Shown: positions 1 to 9,451 of the stretch, in pieces
Position numbering within the stretch: position 1 is the first letter of the stretch
Layout of the letters: every line of letters begins with the position of its first letter
Assembly: GCF_002837275.1 (NCBI RefSeq)
Contig: NZ_NXIF01000034.1
Location: 1 to 59,015, forward strand
From: Malaciobacter halophilus
Lineage (GTDB): Bacteria > Campylobacterota > Campylobacteria > Campylobacterales > Arcobacteraceae
Length of the DNA stretch: 59,015 nt
Reading direction: 5' to 3'
Program-made: the position numbers and the translations under genes
The notes under the pieces: generated by a model
Databases searched by the model: none
What the model saw: the letters and a program-made list of their open reading frames with translations, nothing else
Told to the model about the DNA's origin: nothing

Positions 1-127
1 CTTCTGCGCTGATAATACTGCAGGTTTCACTTGTGGAAACGTAGGCCTCTGCCAGCTCTTGAGTCTTTTTAAGCCCTTATCTATTTTAACTTTTTACAGT
101 TATCTTAGTTATGGGCTCTTTTTTTTT
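1..127 (+). terminator. 3' end of an unidentified transcript or small RNA, with terminator
   Basis: No convincing coding frame. Bases 20-52 can fold: GCAG (20-23) pairs with CTGC (49-52) around an inner GTTTC (24-28)/GAAAC (36-40) stem. Bases 72-117 form a second hairpin, AGCCC with GGGCT, enclosing TAACT/AGTTA, followed by a run of T to base 127. This is the shape of a structured RNA ending in an intrinsic terminator on the plus strand. I could not assign it to tmRNA, RNase P, SRP or 6S RNA from motifs. Bases 128-226 are AT-rich leader for the next gene with nothing else recognised. Confidence 0.45.
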
Positions 128-226
128 CTCAACTTTTTATTTCTTACAATAGCTTTAACTTTAACTATTAATATATTATTAACTAAATTTAGATAAAATA
201 AATCAATATTAAAATAAGGAAATTAA

Positions 227-715
227 ATGCTATCATCTTTAAAACAAAAGATTATAGATTATGTATTTACAGTATCTAAGCAACCTATATTATTAAAAGA
301 TTTATTAATTGCTAATTCTCAATATTTACAGAAACTTCATGTTGACCCTGTAAAATTAGGATTTCGATTGAAAGTTGGAAGAGCTTATTTAGTTTATATT
401 GCTTTAGTAATTCTATTTACAGTACCTTTTACAGCTATAACACATGGACTTTTCGCAAATCTTGACCCACATGTATCTATTATTGTTGCAATGCTTTTAA
501 CGGCTGTTATTTTTATCTTTTTTAATTTCTTTAGAGTATGGTTAGTTGACCAAGTAGCATTAAGTCAGATTAAAAAAGGATGGCAAGTTCATTTTCCTTT
601 TTTTCCATATAAAGAGTATAATCGAAAAATAGATAAAATATTTCAACAATCGAATAAATTAGAATTACCTAAAAAAGATTTACAAAAATATATCTTAGAT
701 AACTTAGTTGACTAA
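227..715 (+). CDS. Small two-helix inner-membrane protein, function unknown
   Basis: This 162-residue protein is not one I recognise. It has a cytosolic-looking N-terminal stretch of about 50 residues, two strongly hydrophobic helices at roughly 53-76 and 84-108, and a basic C-terminal tail rich in Lys, Asp and aromatic residues (the FPFFPYKEY stretch is notable). The ATG has AAGGAA 6 bases upstream, so the start is well supported. It stands alone on the plus strand and converges with the mnmD-luxS pair, with only 5 bases between its stop and the mnmD stop. The topology suggests a DUF-type membrane protein; no function is implied by the neighbours. Confidence 0.7.
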   Translation: MLSSLKQKIIDYVFTVSKQPILLKDLLIANSQYLQKLHVDPVKLGFRLKVGRAYLVYIALVILFTVPFTAITHGLFANLDPHVSIIVAMLLTAVIFIFFNFFRVWLVDQVALSQIKKGWQVHFPFFPYKEYNRKIDKIFQQSNKLELPKKDLQKYILDNLVD

Positions 716-720
716 GTTAT

Positions 721-1455
721 CTATCTATCATATAGTGCTTTAGCACTTGGATTTCTAGTTTTTTTCAATTCCATATCTACATATTTACCCAATAAATTTT
801 GTTGTTTTTTAAAAGCTAAGGTTTGTTTTCTTTTATAAGGAATGTACTCATATATGTAAAATCCAGCTTCATACATGGATAATCTAACAGGCGTAGCAAC
901 TGAGTATGTTGTAATTATTGAATCATCATTGCACAAATTATAAAGAAGTGAAAAATACTCTTTAGTCCAAAGTTCATTGTTTACTTCACTTGAAAATGCA
1001 TCTTGATATATTACATCAAATTTTATATTTAAATCTTTTAACAGTACTCTTGCATCTTTAAAAAAGACTTTAATTTCTATTTGTTCATCTTTGTAATATA
1101 AATCTTCACTAATACATTTAATTATATGTTTTAAATTACTAAACTCTTTTGGATAATCAAAATCTTTTAAACTTTTAACAAGCTTTTTGTTAAGCTCAGG
1201 TGAGTAAATATTTACTTTTATCTTTAAATTATTTGTTTTTAAATAATACAAAGTTCCAAGAGTGTTATAACCTAAACCATAACATATATCTAAAATATTT
1301 AGTTCATGTCTATTTTTATGAAAAGTTATTGCAGGTATTACATGTTTTGTAAGGGTTTCAAAAATAGCACCATCATTTATATTATGATAGTGCTGATTAT
1401 ATTGGCTAGAGTAGAGGGTATTTGAGCCATCATTGGTACTTATAGTTTTATACAC
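721..1455 (-). CDS. mnmD: MnmD-like tRNA wobble-uridine methyltransferase (DUF752 family)
   Basis: The protein resembles the methyltransferase half of E. coli MnmC, which methylates aminomethyl-uridine at the wobble position of tRNA using S-adenosylmethionine. The Rossmann glycine motif DICYGLGYNTLG lies at residues 56-67. The family signature DAFSSEVNNELWTKE starts at residue 152, comparable to DAFAP...W in MnmC. The FAD-dependent oxidase half of MnmC is absent, as in stand-alone MnmD proteins. It starts with GTG that overlaps the luxS stop by one base (TAGTG), so translation is probably coupled to luxS. Family assignment is firm; the exact tRNA substrate is inferred. Confidence 0.8.
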   Translation of the reverse strand: MYKTISTNDGSNTLYSSQYNQHYHNINDGAIFETLTKHVIPAITFHKNRHELNILDICYGLGYNTLGTLYYLKTNNLKIKVNIYSPELNKKLVKSLKDFDYPKEFSNLKHIIKCISEDLYYKDEQIEIKVFFKDARVLLKDLNIKFDVIYQDAFSSEVNNELWTKEYFSLLYNLCNDDSIITTYSVATPVRLSMYEAGFYIYEYIPYKRKQTLAFKKQQNLLGKYVDMELKKTRNPSAKALYDR

Positions 1456-1970
1456 TAGATTTCTAACTCTTTTAGTTTTTCTTCTGGTAAATATAACTCT
1501 TTATTAGACATTACTCCAATTTTATTATCTAAGATATCTTGCGCAATCTGTTTTGCTTCATCTAGTGAGTGCATTTTATATGTACCACATTGAAATTTAT
1601 TTAATTCTGGAATATCATTTTGTGATTTAACTTTTAAAACATCTTCCATAGACATTCTCCATGCAGTTGCTACTTCCTCTTCTGTTGGAGAGCCAAGTAA
1701 ACTCATATAAAAACCAGTTCTACAACCCATAGGAGATACATCAATAATCTCTACATTTTCTGAGTTTAAGTGTTCTCTTATAAATCCTGCAAAAAGATGT
1801 TCTAAGGTATGAATTCCTTTTTCTCCCAACATTTTTTCATTTGGCACGCAAAATCTTAAATCAAATACAGTAATAATATCTCCAGATGGAGATTTCATAG
1901 TTTTTGCAACTCTAACAGCAGGTGCTGGCATAATTGTGTGGTCAACTCTAAAACTATCTAGTAATGGCAT
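1455..1970 (-). CDS. luxS: S-ribosylhomocysteine lyase LuxS
   Basis: LuxS splits S-ribosylhomocysteine into homocysteine and DPD, the precursor of autoinducer-2, in the activated methyl cycle. All hallmarks are visible: the metal-binding HTLEH motif (His54, His58), the third ligand in FQCGTY (Cys128), and the catalytic cysteine in [10 protein letters not shown] (Cys83). At 171 residues it has the usual family length. The ATG is used; upstream (1971-2074) lies a short AT-rich spacer after nifJ. It is the first gene of a two-gene unit with mnmD, both tied to S-adenosylmethionine metabolism. Confidence 0.97.
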   Translation of the reverse strand: MPLLDSFRVDHTIMPAPAVRVAKTMKSPSGDIITVFDLRFCVPNEKMLGEKGIHTLEHLFAGFIREHLNSENVEIIDVSPMGCRTGFYMSLLGSPTEEEVATAWRMSMEDVLKVKSQNDIPELNKFQCGTYKMHSLDEAKQIAQDILDNKIGVMSNKELYLPEEKLKELEI

Positions 1971-2061
1971 ATTAAACCTTTCAATATTTATTGTTTTGAA
2001 TTTTATCTAAATAAAAGTAAATGGGTAATTAGTATTAAAATATAGTCATATTTTTAAGTTA

Positions 2062-2092
2062 AAGAAGTGAGGTTTTAAACCTGCACTTCTTC
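2062..2092 (-). terminator. Hairpin at the nifJ stop codon
   Basis: AGAAGTG/CACTTCT arms with inner AGGTTT/AAACCT form a strong stem that contains the nifJ stop codon. On the minus strand it is followed by TTTAACTTAAAAA, only a weak T-run, so it could terminate nifJ or stabilise its 3' end while some transcripts read into luxS. Confidence 0.5.
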
Positions 2093-5000
2093 TAGTTTTT
2101 CTTCTTCTATCTCATCACTATAATCCATAGAAGCCCATCTTTGTAGCTGTCTATATCTATATTGTGCATCTTTTTTATTTTTTTCAAGTAGAAAATCTGC
2201 TTGTTCTGGGTTTAGTTTTTTTAAAGATTTATATCTTGTCTCTTTTAATAAAAACTCTTCATATTTATCCCAGTTTGGTTTCTTTCCAAAAATTTTAATT
2301 GGATTTTCACCTTTTTTTATCTTTCTTGGGTCATATGTATAAATAGGCCAATATCCACTATCAGTTGCGAGTTGTCCTTGTTCAACTGATTTCATTAAAC
2401 CTCCTTGGATCCCATGTGCAATACATGGTGAATAAGCAATAATTAATGATGGTCCATCATACTCTTCAGCTTCTTTCATAGCTTGAAGTGCTTGTTTTTG
2501 ATTTGCTCTTGAATTGATTTGTGCTATATAAATATTTCCATAAGTCATTGAAATATAACCTAAATCTTTTTTTGCATTTGGTTTTCCATCATTTGTAAAA
2601 TCTGCAATTGAACCAGCACGTGCAGCTTTAGAAGATTGTCCTCCTGTGTTTGAATAAACTTCAGTATCAACAACTAAAATATTTACATTCTCTCCAGTTG
2701 ATAAAACATGGTCAACTCCTCCGTATCCAATATCATAAGCCCAACCATCTCCTCCAATCATCCATTGAGATTTTTTTACAAAGAATTTTTTTAAGTTTAG
2801 TAACTCTTTCACTCCTTTTAAATCTTGATTTGCTTCAAGTTGAGGAACTAATTTATCTCTTATTTCTTGGGTTTTTGCTCCATTATTTCTATTTTCTAAC
2901 CACTCTTTATATAAAACTTTTAATGGATTGTTTACTTCATCCATACTATTTATCATAATTTTTGCAACTCTATTTCTAATTGTTTCCATTGCAGCATACA
3001 TTCCATATCCAAACTCTGCATTATCTTCAAATAAAGAGTTTGCCCATGCTGGACCTTCTCCTTTTTCATTTTTTGTATATGGTGTAGATGGAGCAGAACC
3101 TGAATAAATAGATGAGCAACCAGTTGCATTTGCAATCATCATTCTATCCCCAAATAGTTGAGTAGCTAGCGTAATATATGGTGTTTCTCCACAACCTGGA
3201 CAAGCAGAGTGATATTCAAATAATGGTTTTGCAAATTGAGAGTTTTTAACATTTGTAGGTTCAACTAAATAATCCTTATATGAAACATCATTGAATAAAT
3301 AATCAGCATTCTCTTGTTCATGATTATCTTCTTCAATTGAGTATGGCACCATTTTCAATGATTTCTCTTTTGTAGGACAAATATCAACACAAATATTGCA
3401 ACCTGTACAGTCTAAAATAGAAACTTGAATTTTATATTTTAAATCTTTATCTTTAAACTCTTTTCCTTTTGCATCAAGTGCGTGTTCTTTTACTCCTTGA
3501 GGAGCATTTTTAAACTCTTCTTCATCCATTAAAAAAGGCCTAATTACTGCATGTGGGCATTCAAAAGCACATTGGTTACACTGAATACATGTGTCACTAT
3601 TCCATTGAGGAACCATAGTTGCAATACCTCTTTTTTCATACTCAGTTGAACCATTTTCAAAAGTTCCACACTCCATTCCTAGTTCAACAATAGTAGATAC
3701 AGGTATCTCATCACCTTTTGCAGCATTTACAACTTTTGCAAATTGTTCAACATACTCGCTTCCATTGTATTTTGAATTAATTGTTAAAGAACCACCTTCA
3801 AGATTTGACCACTCTTTTTTTACATCAACTTTTTCAACACCATGTTCTCCTTGGTCAATTGCTTGATAGTTCATATTTACTATCTCTTCACCTTTATTTC
3901 CATATGCTTTTTTAGCATACTCTTTCATATACTCTTTCGCTTCTTCATATGGAATAACATTTGCAAGTTTAAAAAATGCTGCTTGCATAATAGTGTTTGT
4001 TCTATTTCCTAAACCAATATCATGAGCTAATCTTGTTGCATTTATTATATAAAAGTTTATATTTTTATCTGCAAGAAGTTTTTTTACTCTATTTGGTAGT
4101 TTATTCTCTATTTCATCTTTTGAATGGATTGAGTTTAATAAAAAAGTTCCATTTTGTTTTAACTTATCAATTACTTCATATTGTTCTAAATATACCTCTT
4201 TAGAACAGGCCACAAAACTTGGGTTTGATACAAGATAAGTTGATCTAATAGGATTTTTACTAAATCTTAAGTGAGACCTTGTATATCCACCACTTTTTTT
4301 AGAGTCATATGCAAAATAGGCTTGTGCGTAAAGATCTGTTTTATCACCAATAATTTTTACAGAGTTTTTATTTGCACCTACAGTTCCATCTGCTCCTAAA
4401 CCATAAAATAAACATTCAGTTACATCTTCAACAATTGGAATATTGTTTTTTACTTCTATTGAAGTATGAGTTACATCATCAATAATTCCAACTGTGAAAT
4501 TATCTTTTGAAGTTTTACTTGCAAGGTTATCAAAAAGTGCTATGATTTGATTTGGTGGAACATCTTTAGAAGATAAACCATATCTTCCTCCAATAATTTT
4601 TGGTTGATTTTTTTGTCCATAAAATAGTGCTTTAACATCTAAATATAAAGGTTCCCCTAAACTTCCTGGTTCTTTTGTTCTATCAATAACACAGATTCTT
4701 TCTACACTTAGTGGTAAAGCATTCATAAAGTATTTTGCTGAAAAAGGACGATATAAATGTACACTTAAAAGACCAACTTTTCTTTTTTCTTCTTTTCTTA
4801 GATAATCAATTGTTTCTTTAATTGTTTCAGTAACAGAACCCATAGCTACAATAATATCTGTTGCATTTTCATCACCATAATAAGTAAAAGGTGCATAATC
4901 TCTTCCTGTAACTTTAGATATTTCACTCATATATTCATTTACAATATCAGGAAGTTGATTATAGTATCTATTTGCTGCTTCTCTCCCTTGAAAATATATA

Positions 5001-5668
5001 TCATCGTTTTGTGCAGTTCCTCTTGTAATTGGTGATTCAGGATTAAGTGAATTGTCTCTAAATTTTTGTACAGCTTCATAATCAAGTAATTTATCAAATA
5101 CTTCATATGGCATTACTTCAACTTTATTAATCTCATGAGATGTTCTAAAGCCATCAAAAAAGTGTAAAAAAGGAACTTTCCCTTTAATAGCACTAAGGTG
5201 AGCTATTCCTCCTAAATCCATAACCTCTTGTACAGAACCAGTTGCAAGCATTGCAAAACCAGTTGCTCTTGCACTCATTACATCTTGGTGGTCTCCAAAG
5301 ATAGATAATGCATGAGTTGCTAGTGCCCTAGCACTTACATGTATAACACCAGGTAATAATTGACCTGCAACTTTATACATATTTGGAATTTTTAAAAGAA
5401 GTCCTTGAGAAGCTGTATAAGTAGTTGTAAGTGCCCCTGCTTGTAAAGAACCATGGAAAGTTCCTGCTGCACCTGCCTCACTTTGCATCTCTATTACTTT
5501 TACAGTAGAACCAAAAAGATTCTCTTTACCTTGAGTAGCCCATTTTTCTGTTATGTCTCCCATTTGTGAAGAGGGTGTGATAGGATATACTCCTGCTACT
5601 TCTGTAAAAGCATATGAAACATATGCAGCAGCCTCATTCCCATCCATTGTAGCAAATTTTTTAACCAT
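2075..5668 (-). CDS. nifJ: Pyruvate:ferredoxin (flavodoxin) oxidoreductase, single-chain
   Basis: This enzyme converts pyruvate and CoA to acetyl-CoA and CO2, reducing ferredoxin or flavodoxin. The 1197-residue chain matches the single-polypeptide NifJ/Por type, in which the gamma, alpha, delta and beta modules are fused. The N-terminal alpha-type module contains YPITPSSQMGD. Two [4Fe-4S] motifs, CIQCNQCAFECP (about residues 693-704) and CTGCNICVDICP (about 750-761), make up the ferredoxin module. The thiamine-diphosphate module begins near residue 820 with CPGCGETP and continues with GGDGWAYDIGYGG. The strand and spacing indicate its own transcription unit; the 5669-5762 gap is AT-rich with no gene. 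Confidence 0.97.
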   Translation of the reverse strand: MVKKFATMDGNEAAAYVSYAFTEVAGVYPITPSSQMGDITEKWATQGKENLFGSTVKVIEMQSEAGAAGTFHGSLQAGALTTTYTASQGLLLKIPNMYKVAGQLLPGVIHVSARALATHALSIFGDHQDVMSARATGFAMLATGSVQEVMDLGGIAHLSAIKGKVPFLHFFDGFRTSHEINKVEVMPYEVFDKLLDYEAVQKFRDNSLNPESPITRGTAQNDDIYFQGREAANRYYNQLPDIVNEYMSEISKVTGRDYAPFTYYGDENATDIIVAMGSVTETIKETIDYLRKEEKRKVGLLSVHLYRPFSAKYFMNALPLSVERICVIDRTKEPGSLGEPLYLDVKALFYGQKNQPKIIGGRYGLSSKDVPPNQIIALFDNLASKTSKDNFTVGIIDDVTHTSIEVKNNIPIVEDVTECLFYGLGADGTVGANKNSVKIIGDKTDLYAQAYFAYDSKKSGGYTRSHLRFSKNPIRSTYLVSNPSFVACSKEVYLEQYEVIDKLKQNGTFLLNSIHSKDEIENKLPNRVKKLLADKNINFYIINATRLAHDIGLGNRTNTIMQAAFFKLANVIPYEEAKEYMKEYAKKAYGNKGEEIVNMNYQAIDQGEHGVEKVDVKKEWSNLEGGSLTINSKYNGSEYVEQFAKVVNAAKGDEIPVSTIVELGMECGTFENGSTEYEKRGIATMVPQWNSDTCIQCNQCAFECPHAVIRPFLMDEEEFKNAPQGVKEHALDAKGKEFKDKDLKYKIQVSILDCTGCNICVDICPTKEKSLKMVPYSIEEDNHEQENADYLFNDVSYKDYLVEPTNVKNSQFAKPLFEYHSACPGCGETPYITLATQLFGDRMMIANATGCSSIYSGSAPSTPYTKNEKGEGPAWANSLFEDNAEFGYGMYAAMETIRNRVAKIMINSMDEVNNPLKVLYKEWLENRNNGAKTQEIRDKLVPQLEANQDLKGVKELLNLKKFFVKKSQWMIGGDGWAYDIGYGGVDHVLSTGENVNILVVDTEVYSNTGGQSSKAARAGSIADFTNDGKPNAKKDLGYISMTYGNIYIAQINSRANQKQALQAMKEAEEYDGPSLIIAYSPCIAHGIQGGLMKSVEQGQLATDSGYWPIYTYDPRKIKKGENPIKIFGKKPNWDKYEEFLLKETRYKSLKKLNPEQADFLLEKNKKDAQYRYRQLQRWASMDYSDEIEEEKLEEVQV

Positions 5669-5762
5669 TATCTATCCTTATAATACTATCAATTTTATAG
5701 ATAATAATTAAAGTTTACTTAATAAAGTATTAATTATTTAAATAATAAGGTTGCTTTTATAA

Positions 5763-6422
5763 CTATATTTTTGAGATATTTTTAATTAATTTTACTGCTT
5801 CATATGAGTTTTGTACTATATGTTGAGTATGCTCTTTTAATGAATCTTCTTCTCCATATCCACATAAAACTCCTACACTATTTACTCCAGCACTATTTGC
5901 AGCGATTAAATCTAATTTTGTATCTCCTACCATCCAAACATTACTTGTTTTATTTAAATTCATTAAATCAAGTGTTTTATGAATTGGCTCAGGGTGAGGT
6001 TTTGGATTTTCAACATTTTCTCTTCCTATTATATGTTCAAAATAGTGTAATATATCAAGATGTTTTAAAAGAGGAGTAGTATAAAGTGCTGTTTTTGTTG
6101 TTACAATTGATAATCTTGCAAATTTAGATGCAAACTCTAAACACTCTTTTACTTCTTCTAATAGTGTAGTTTGTTCAAGTGAAACAGTTCTGTATTTTTG
6201 TTTATATGCATCTACAAAATCCCATACTCTTTCATCTTCTACTCCTAAATCTTTATACATAATATCTAAAGGATAACCAATAAGTTTTTTTATATGTTCA
6301 TCTTCACCTTGAAAATCATATGATAGTTCTTCAAATGTATGTCTAAAACAGCTAATAATTGCATTTGTAGAATCGATTAATGTTCCATCTAAATCAAATA
6401 GTATGATATTGTTTTCTTTCAA
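5763..6422 (-). CDS. HAD-family phosphatase (phosphoglycolate phosphatase-like)
   Basis: A 219-residue haloacid-dehalogenase hydrolase. Motif I is FDLDGTLIDS (Asp10 nucleophile, Asp12 acid), motif II lies in SIVTTKT, motif III is the lysine in NPKPHPEP, and motif IV is MVGDTKLDL. The fold and length fit the Gph/PpaX group, but specificity for phosphoglycolate cannot be read from the sequence. It begins with TTG, with AAGGA about 7 bases upstream that also encodes the last codons of the preceding gene; the gap between the genes is 2 bases, so the pair is cotranscribed and probably translationally coupled. Confidence 0.82.
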   Translation of the reverse strand: MKENNIILFDLDGTLIDSTNAIISCFRHTFEELSYDFQGEDEHIKKLIGYPLDIMYKDLGVEDERVWDFVDAYKQKYRTVSLEQTTLLEEVKECLEFASKFARLSIVTTKTALYTTPLLKHLDILHYFEHIIGRENVENPKPHPEPIHKTLDLMNLNKTSNVWMVGDTKLDLIAANSAGVNSVGVLCGYGEEDSLKEHTQHIVQNSYEAVKLIKNISKI

Positions 6423-6424
6423 TT

Positions 6425-7936
6425 TTATTCCTTATTTATTTTTTCCCAATGAATTTGATTGTGCATTATACCTAAAAATGTAGGTTCAATATTTTTAATA
6501 TCTTTATTTACTACAGTTATTGAGTTTGGAATAAATAAAAATAAGTAGGGTAAGTCATTTGTTATTTTTCTAAATATTTTTTTATAAATTTTCGAGAGTT
6601 GCTTTTTATTTATCGTTTTTGCACCTTTTTCAATTAGTTTATCTATTGATTTATTTTCATATCCAACAAAATTAAATCTTCCTATTTTTTGCGAGTCACT
6701 ATGCCAGATAGGATAAGCATCTGGCATTAGAGGAAGTGACCATGCAAGAAGTAGGCTTTCAAATTTTCTTGGATGTACTACTGTATTTAAAAAAGCCTGC
6801 CACTCTACAACTCTAATTTTCACATTTACATTTACTTTTTTAAGTTGATGTTGTAAAATTTGAGCTGCATTTATTCTTATATCATTTCCCGTATTTGTTA
6901 TTAATTCAAACTTTAATGGATTATTCTTGTCATAACCAGCCTCTTTTAATAAAGCTTTTGCTTTTTTTATATTTTGTTTTATAGGTTTTACAGATTCATC
7001 ATATGCAAAGCTTCCTGGCAAAAAAGGACCATTACAAACTTTACCATGTCCAAAAAATAGAATATCTACCATTTCTTGCCTATTTATGGCTAAAGATAGG
7101 GCTTGCCTAACTTTTATATCTTGAAACTTTTTATTTTTTAAGTTAAATGCCATATATGTATATGAAAATGCAGGTTCTTCAATTATTTTATAATTATCAA
7201 AAAAATCTTTTGTAAGTTGTCTATCAATTTGTATAGGGGTTAAAGAAGAAATATCTAGCTTTTTTTGTTTTAACATTAAAAAAGAAGTAGTGGTATCAGG
7301 ATAAAATTTATAATGAATTTTATCAATTTTGGGTTTGCCTTCAAAATAGTTTTTATTTGCATATAAAACTATATCTGATGAGTTTTTTAACTCTTTTAAT
7401 TTATAAGGTCCTGTTCCAATAGGTTGCTTATTAAATTTGCTTGTCATTAAATTTTTTTCATCTTTTAATATATGATATGGCAAAAGACCAATTAACCAAA
7501 TTTCCAAAGCTTTAAAATAAGGTTCTTTATACTCTATTTGTAGAGTATATTTATCTATAAGTTTTACATCTTTTACTTTTTTGTAATTTGAAGCAATTGA
7601 AGTATAAACTTTTGGATTTTTAATAGTTTCATAAGTAAATAAAGCATCTTTTGCTGTTACTTCAACTCCATCATGCCAAAGTACACCTTTTTTTAACTCT
7701 ATTATTAGTTTTGTATCAGTTTGAAAATAGAAGTTTTTTGCAATATCAGGTACAATATTTCCATATTTATCATATTTTAATAAACCATTAAAAAGCCATT
7801 GGCTGATTTGGCTACTTGCACTATCATTTGATAATATGGGATTTAATCTACTAGGACTTGAGCTAATTGATAGATTTAATGTACTTGCAAATAAAAAATT
7901 AAAAATAAACAGAGTTAAAAGAATTATTTTTTTCAT
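6425..7936 (-). CDS. ABC-type peptide/nickel solute-binding protein (SBP family 5)
   Basis: A periplasmic binding protein of the oligopeptide/dipeptide/nickel family. Residues 1-17 form a signal peptide with a hydrophobic core. The family N-terminal pattern follows (LNPILSNDSASSQISQWLFNGLLKYD), as does the GTGPYKLKE motif near residue 176. The 503-residue length is normal for the family. No permease or ATPase gene is adjacent, so it must work with a transporter encoded elsewhere, or the ligand system has been separated. The following phosphatase gene is 2 bases downstream. Substrate is unknown. Confidence 0.85.
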   Translation of the reverse strand: MKKIILLTLFIFNFLFASTLNLSISSSPSRLNPILSNDSASSQISQWLFNGLLKYDKYGNIVPDIAKNFYFQTDTKLIIELKKGVLWHDGVEVTAKDALFTYETIKNPKVYTSIASNYKKVKDVKLIDKYTLQIEYKEPYFKALEIWLIGLLPYHILKDEKNLMTSKFNKQPIGTGPYKLKELKNSSDIVLYANKNYFEGKPKIDKIHYKFYPDTTTSFLMLKQKKLDISSLTPIQIDRQLTKDFFDNYKIIEEPAFSYTYMAFNLKNKKFQDIKVRQALSLAINRQEMVDILFFGHGKVCNGPFLPGSFAYDESVKPIKQNIKKAKALLKEAGYDKNNPLKFELITNTGNDIRINAAQILQHQLKKVNVNVKIRVVEWQAFLNTVVHPRKFESLLLAWSLPLMPDAYPIWHSDSQKIGRFNFVGYENKSIDKLIEKGAKTINKKQLSKIYKKIFRKITNDLPYLFLFIPNSITVVNKDIKNIEPTFLGIMHNQIHWEKINKE

Positions 7937-7978
7937 AATGTATTGTAGTGTTTTTTTTTAAAAAAATGCATAAAAAAA

Positions 7979-7999
7979 GGAAGCAAATATTTTGCTTCC
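7979..7999 (-). terminator. Intrinsic terminator of the molybdoenzyme operon
   Basis: GGAAGCAAA pairs with TTTGCTTCC (9 bp) around a short loop. On the minus strand the hairpin is followed by seven T, so it ends the dba-dsbI-molybdoenzyme-torD transcript. A near-copy of this terminator and its flanks is found after rpsI (15262-15321). Confidence 0.85.
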
Positions 8000-8064
8000 T
8001 TATAAACTTTTAATAAAAACAGTCTTTTTTTAAAAACTAGTTGGGATTGTATTTTTTTGTCTAT

Positions 8065-8691
8065 TTATGCCACTGCTTTTAGAAAGTTTTCTTCTTTTTT
8101 CATAATCTCTTTTATAAATATACCGAATTCTTTTAAAATTGTTTGTTTTGAATTAATTATTATATCTTCGCTAAAATTATTAATCCAAGCTTTGGGATGG
8201 TTATTAAAGAACTCTTTTCTTATTTTAAGAAATTTATTTACTTCTTCTATATTATCAATTTTATATGATTCAATTATCAATAATGATAAATAGTAAAGAT
8301 ATTGAAACTCAAATCCTATAAAATCGTCGGGAAAGTGATTTAAGTTTTGAACTTCAATTCCTACTTGAGAATAATAATCTCTTACTTGGTAAGTGAATTT
8401 TCCCATAAGTAGATTTTCATTTAATCTATAAGAAGATTCAAAAGGCATAGCTAAAGGTTTTTCAGGTCCTACAAATAATCTATTATAGTCCCATCTTGCC
8501 TCATTTACCATATTATTATTTAACTCTTCAATCAATTGAATAAAGTTGCTATTTTTTAAATCCATGTTTAGGTCATTAGATTTTTCTTTAAAGGAAGATA
8601 CATTTTCGTTTGTCCATTGATTGAAAAAAAGTATTCTTAATAAATCATAGGCTTTTGACAAATCTTCGCAATCTTTAACTATCTTTTCCAT
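8065..8691 (-). CDS. TorD/DmsD-family molybdoenzyme maturation chaperone
   Basis: This cytoplasmic all-helical chaperone type binds the Tat signal of a DMSO-reductase-family enzyme and helps insert molybdenum cofactor. The 208-residue protein has the family core pattern, with the YNRLFVGPEKPLAMPFESSY segment (residues about 70-89) corresponding to the conserved (Y/F)xRLFxGP...PxESxY region. It is the last gene of the operon, 9 bases after the cytochrome b gene, and the upstream Tat-signal molybdoenzyme is its obvious client. The ATG is at 8691. Family placement is strong; a specific name is not justified. Confidence 0.85.
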   Translation of the reverse strand: MEKIVKDCEDLSKAYDLLRILFFNQWTNENVSSFKEKSNDLNMDLKNSNFIQLIEELNNNMVNEARWDYNRLFVGPEKPLAMPFESSYRLNENLLMGKFTYQVRDYYSQVGIEVQNLNHFPDDFIGFEFQYLYYLSLLIIESYKIDNIEEVNKFLKIRKEFFNNHPKAWINNFSEDIIINSKQTILKEFGIFIKEIMKKEENFLKAVA

Positions 8692-8700
8692 TTCGAATCC

Positions 8701-9429
8701 TTATTTTTCTTCTTCTTTGTTTTCTTCTTTTATTATATTCTGTTTTTTTAGTCTTTCATACCAATAAATATGGTGTTTTTTAATATGTTCAATACTCATC
8801 TCTCCTGTTTGGAACATTGCTTTAAATGCAGGTAAATTTGATGGTAATAATGCAAAAAGAACATGCACCATTAAAATAAATCCTAGCATTAAGAAACTAA
8901 AAGAGTGAAGAGTAGTTATAAGTTCAGCTGTTCTTAATGATAAAGCATCTATATAGATATTTTTATAAACTAGAATAAATCCTGTAACTATTAGTGCAGT
9001 AACAAAAAAATACATAGCCCAAGCTGCTGCTTTTTGACCTATGTTGTATTTTCCAAATTTTGCTGGTTTATTTTCAACATAATGTAGTTTCATTTGTTTA
9101 ATTCCATCTTTTATTGCTTCTATACCCCATTTTTCAGGCCATATACTTAACTCTTTTAATCTTCTTAGCATAACTACTGCAAATATAAATGCTGTTAATG
9201 CTAATAAAAATCCACTTACCCAATGTAGTGTTCTAAAAATCATTAGTCCTGTTATTAAAGGCTCATTGTTTTTTAGTACTACACTTGCAGGATAACCTAC
9301 ATAGTAAGCTAAAAAGCTAAATGTTTTAGAAAAAAATGGTAACCCCGTTATAATTAATGTTATTGTTTGTATTAATATAAACTTGTGAGTTGTCATTATC
9401 AATGGATGATACGCTTTTACTGTTTTCAT
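8701..9429 (-). CDS. Formate-dehydrogenase-gamma-type cytochrome b membrane subunit
   Basis: A dihaem cytochrome b anchor that would pass electrons between the quinone pool and the adjacent iron-sulfur subunit. Four hydrophobic helices are visible (about residues 17-38, 64-88, 133-155 and 172-193), with histidines suited to haem ligation in THKFI, RTLHW, TLHSF and MVHVL. The C-terminal pattern NLPAFKAMFQTGEMS followed by HHIYWYE is typical of FdnI/FdoI relatives. The family also serves other molybdoenzymes, so formate is not proven as substrate. It sits between the ferredoxin subunit (22-base gap) and the TorD-like gene. Confidence 0.85.
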   Translation of the reverse strand: MKTVKAYHPLIMTTHKFILIQTITLIITGLPFFSKTFSFLAYYVGYPASVVLKNNEPLITGLMIFRTLHWVSGFLLALTAFIFAVVMLRRLKELSIWPEKWGIEAIKDGIKQMKLHYVENKPAKFGKYNIGQKAAAWAMYFFVTALIVTGFILVYKNIYIDALSLRTAELITTLHSFSFLMLGFILMVHVLFALLPSNLPAFKAMFQTGEMSIEHIKKHHIYWYERLKKQNIIKEENKEEEK

Positions 9430-9451
9430 AATCTTTCTCCAATCTATTAAG

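Noticed and set aside
1-30. TPP-riboswitch-like string CTGATAATACTGC
   Set aside because: It lacks the conserved CTGAGA and the partner stems of a thi-box, and no thiamine gene follows.
2650-4203. Open frames on either strand inside nifJ
   Set aside because: nifJ is fully supported by motifs; the others are low-complexity Leu/Tyr/Phe-rich shadows without ribosome-binding sites.
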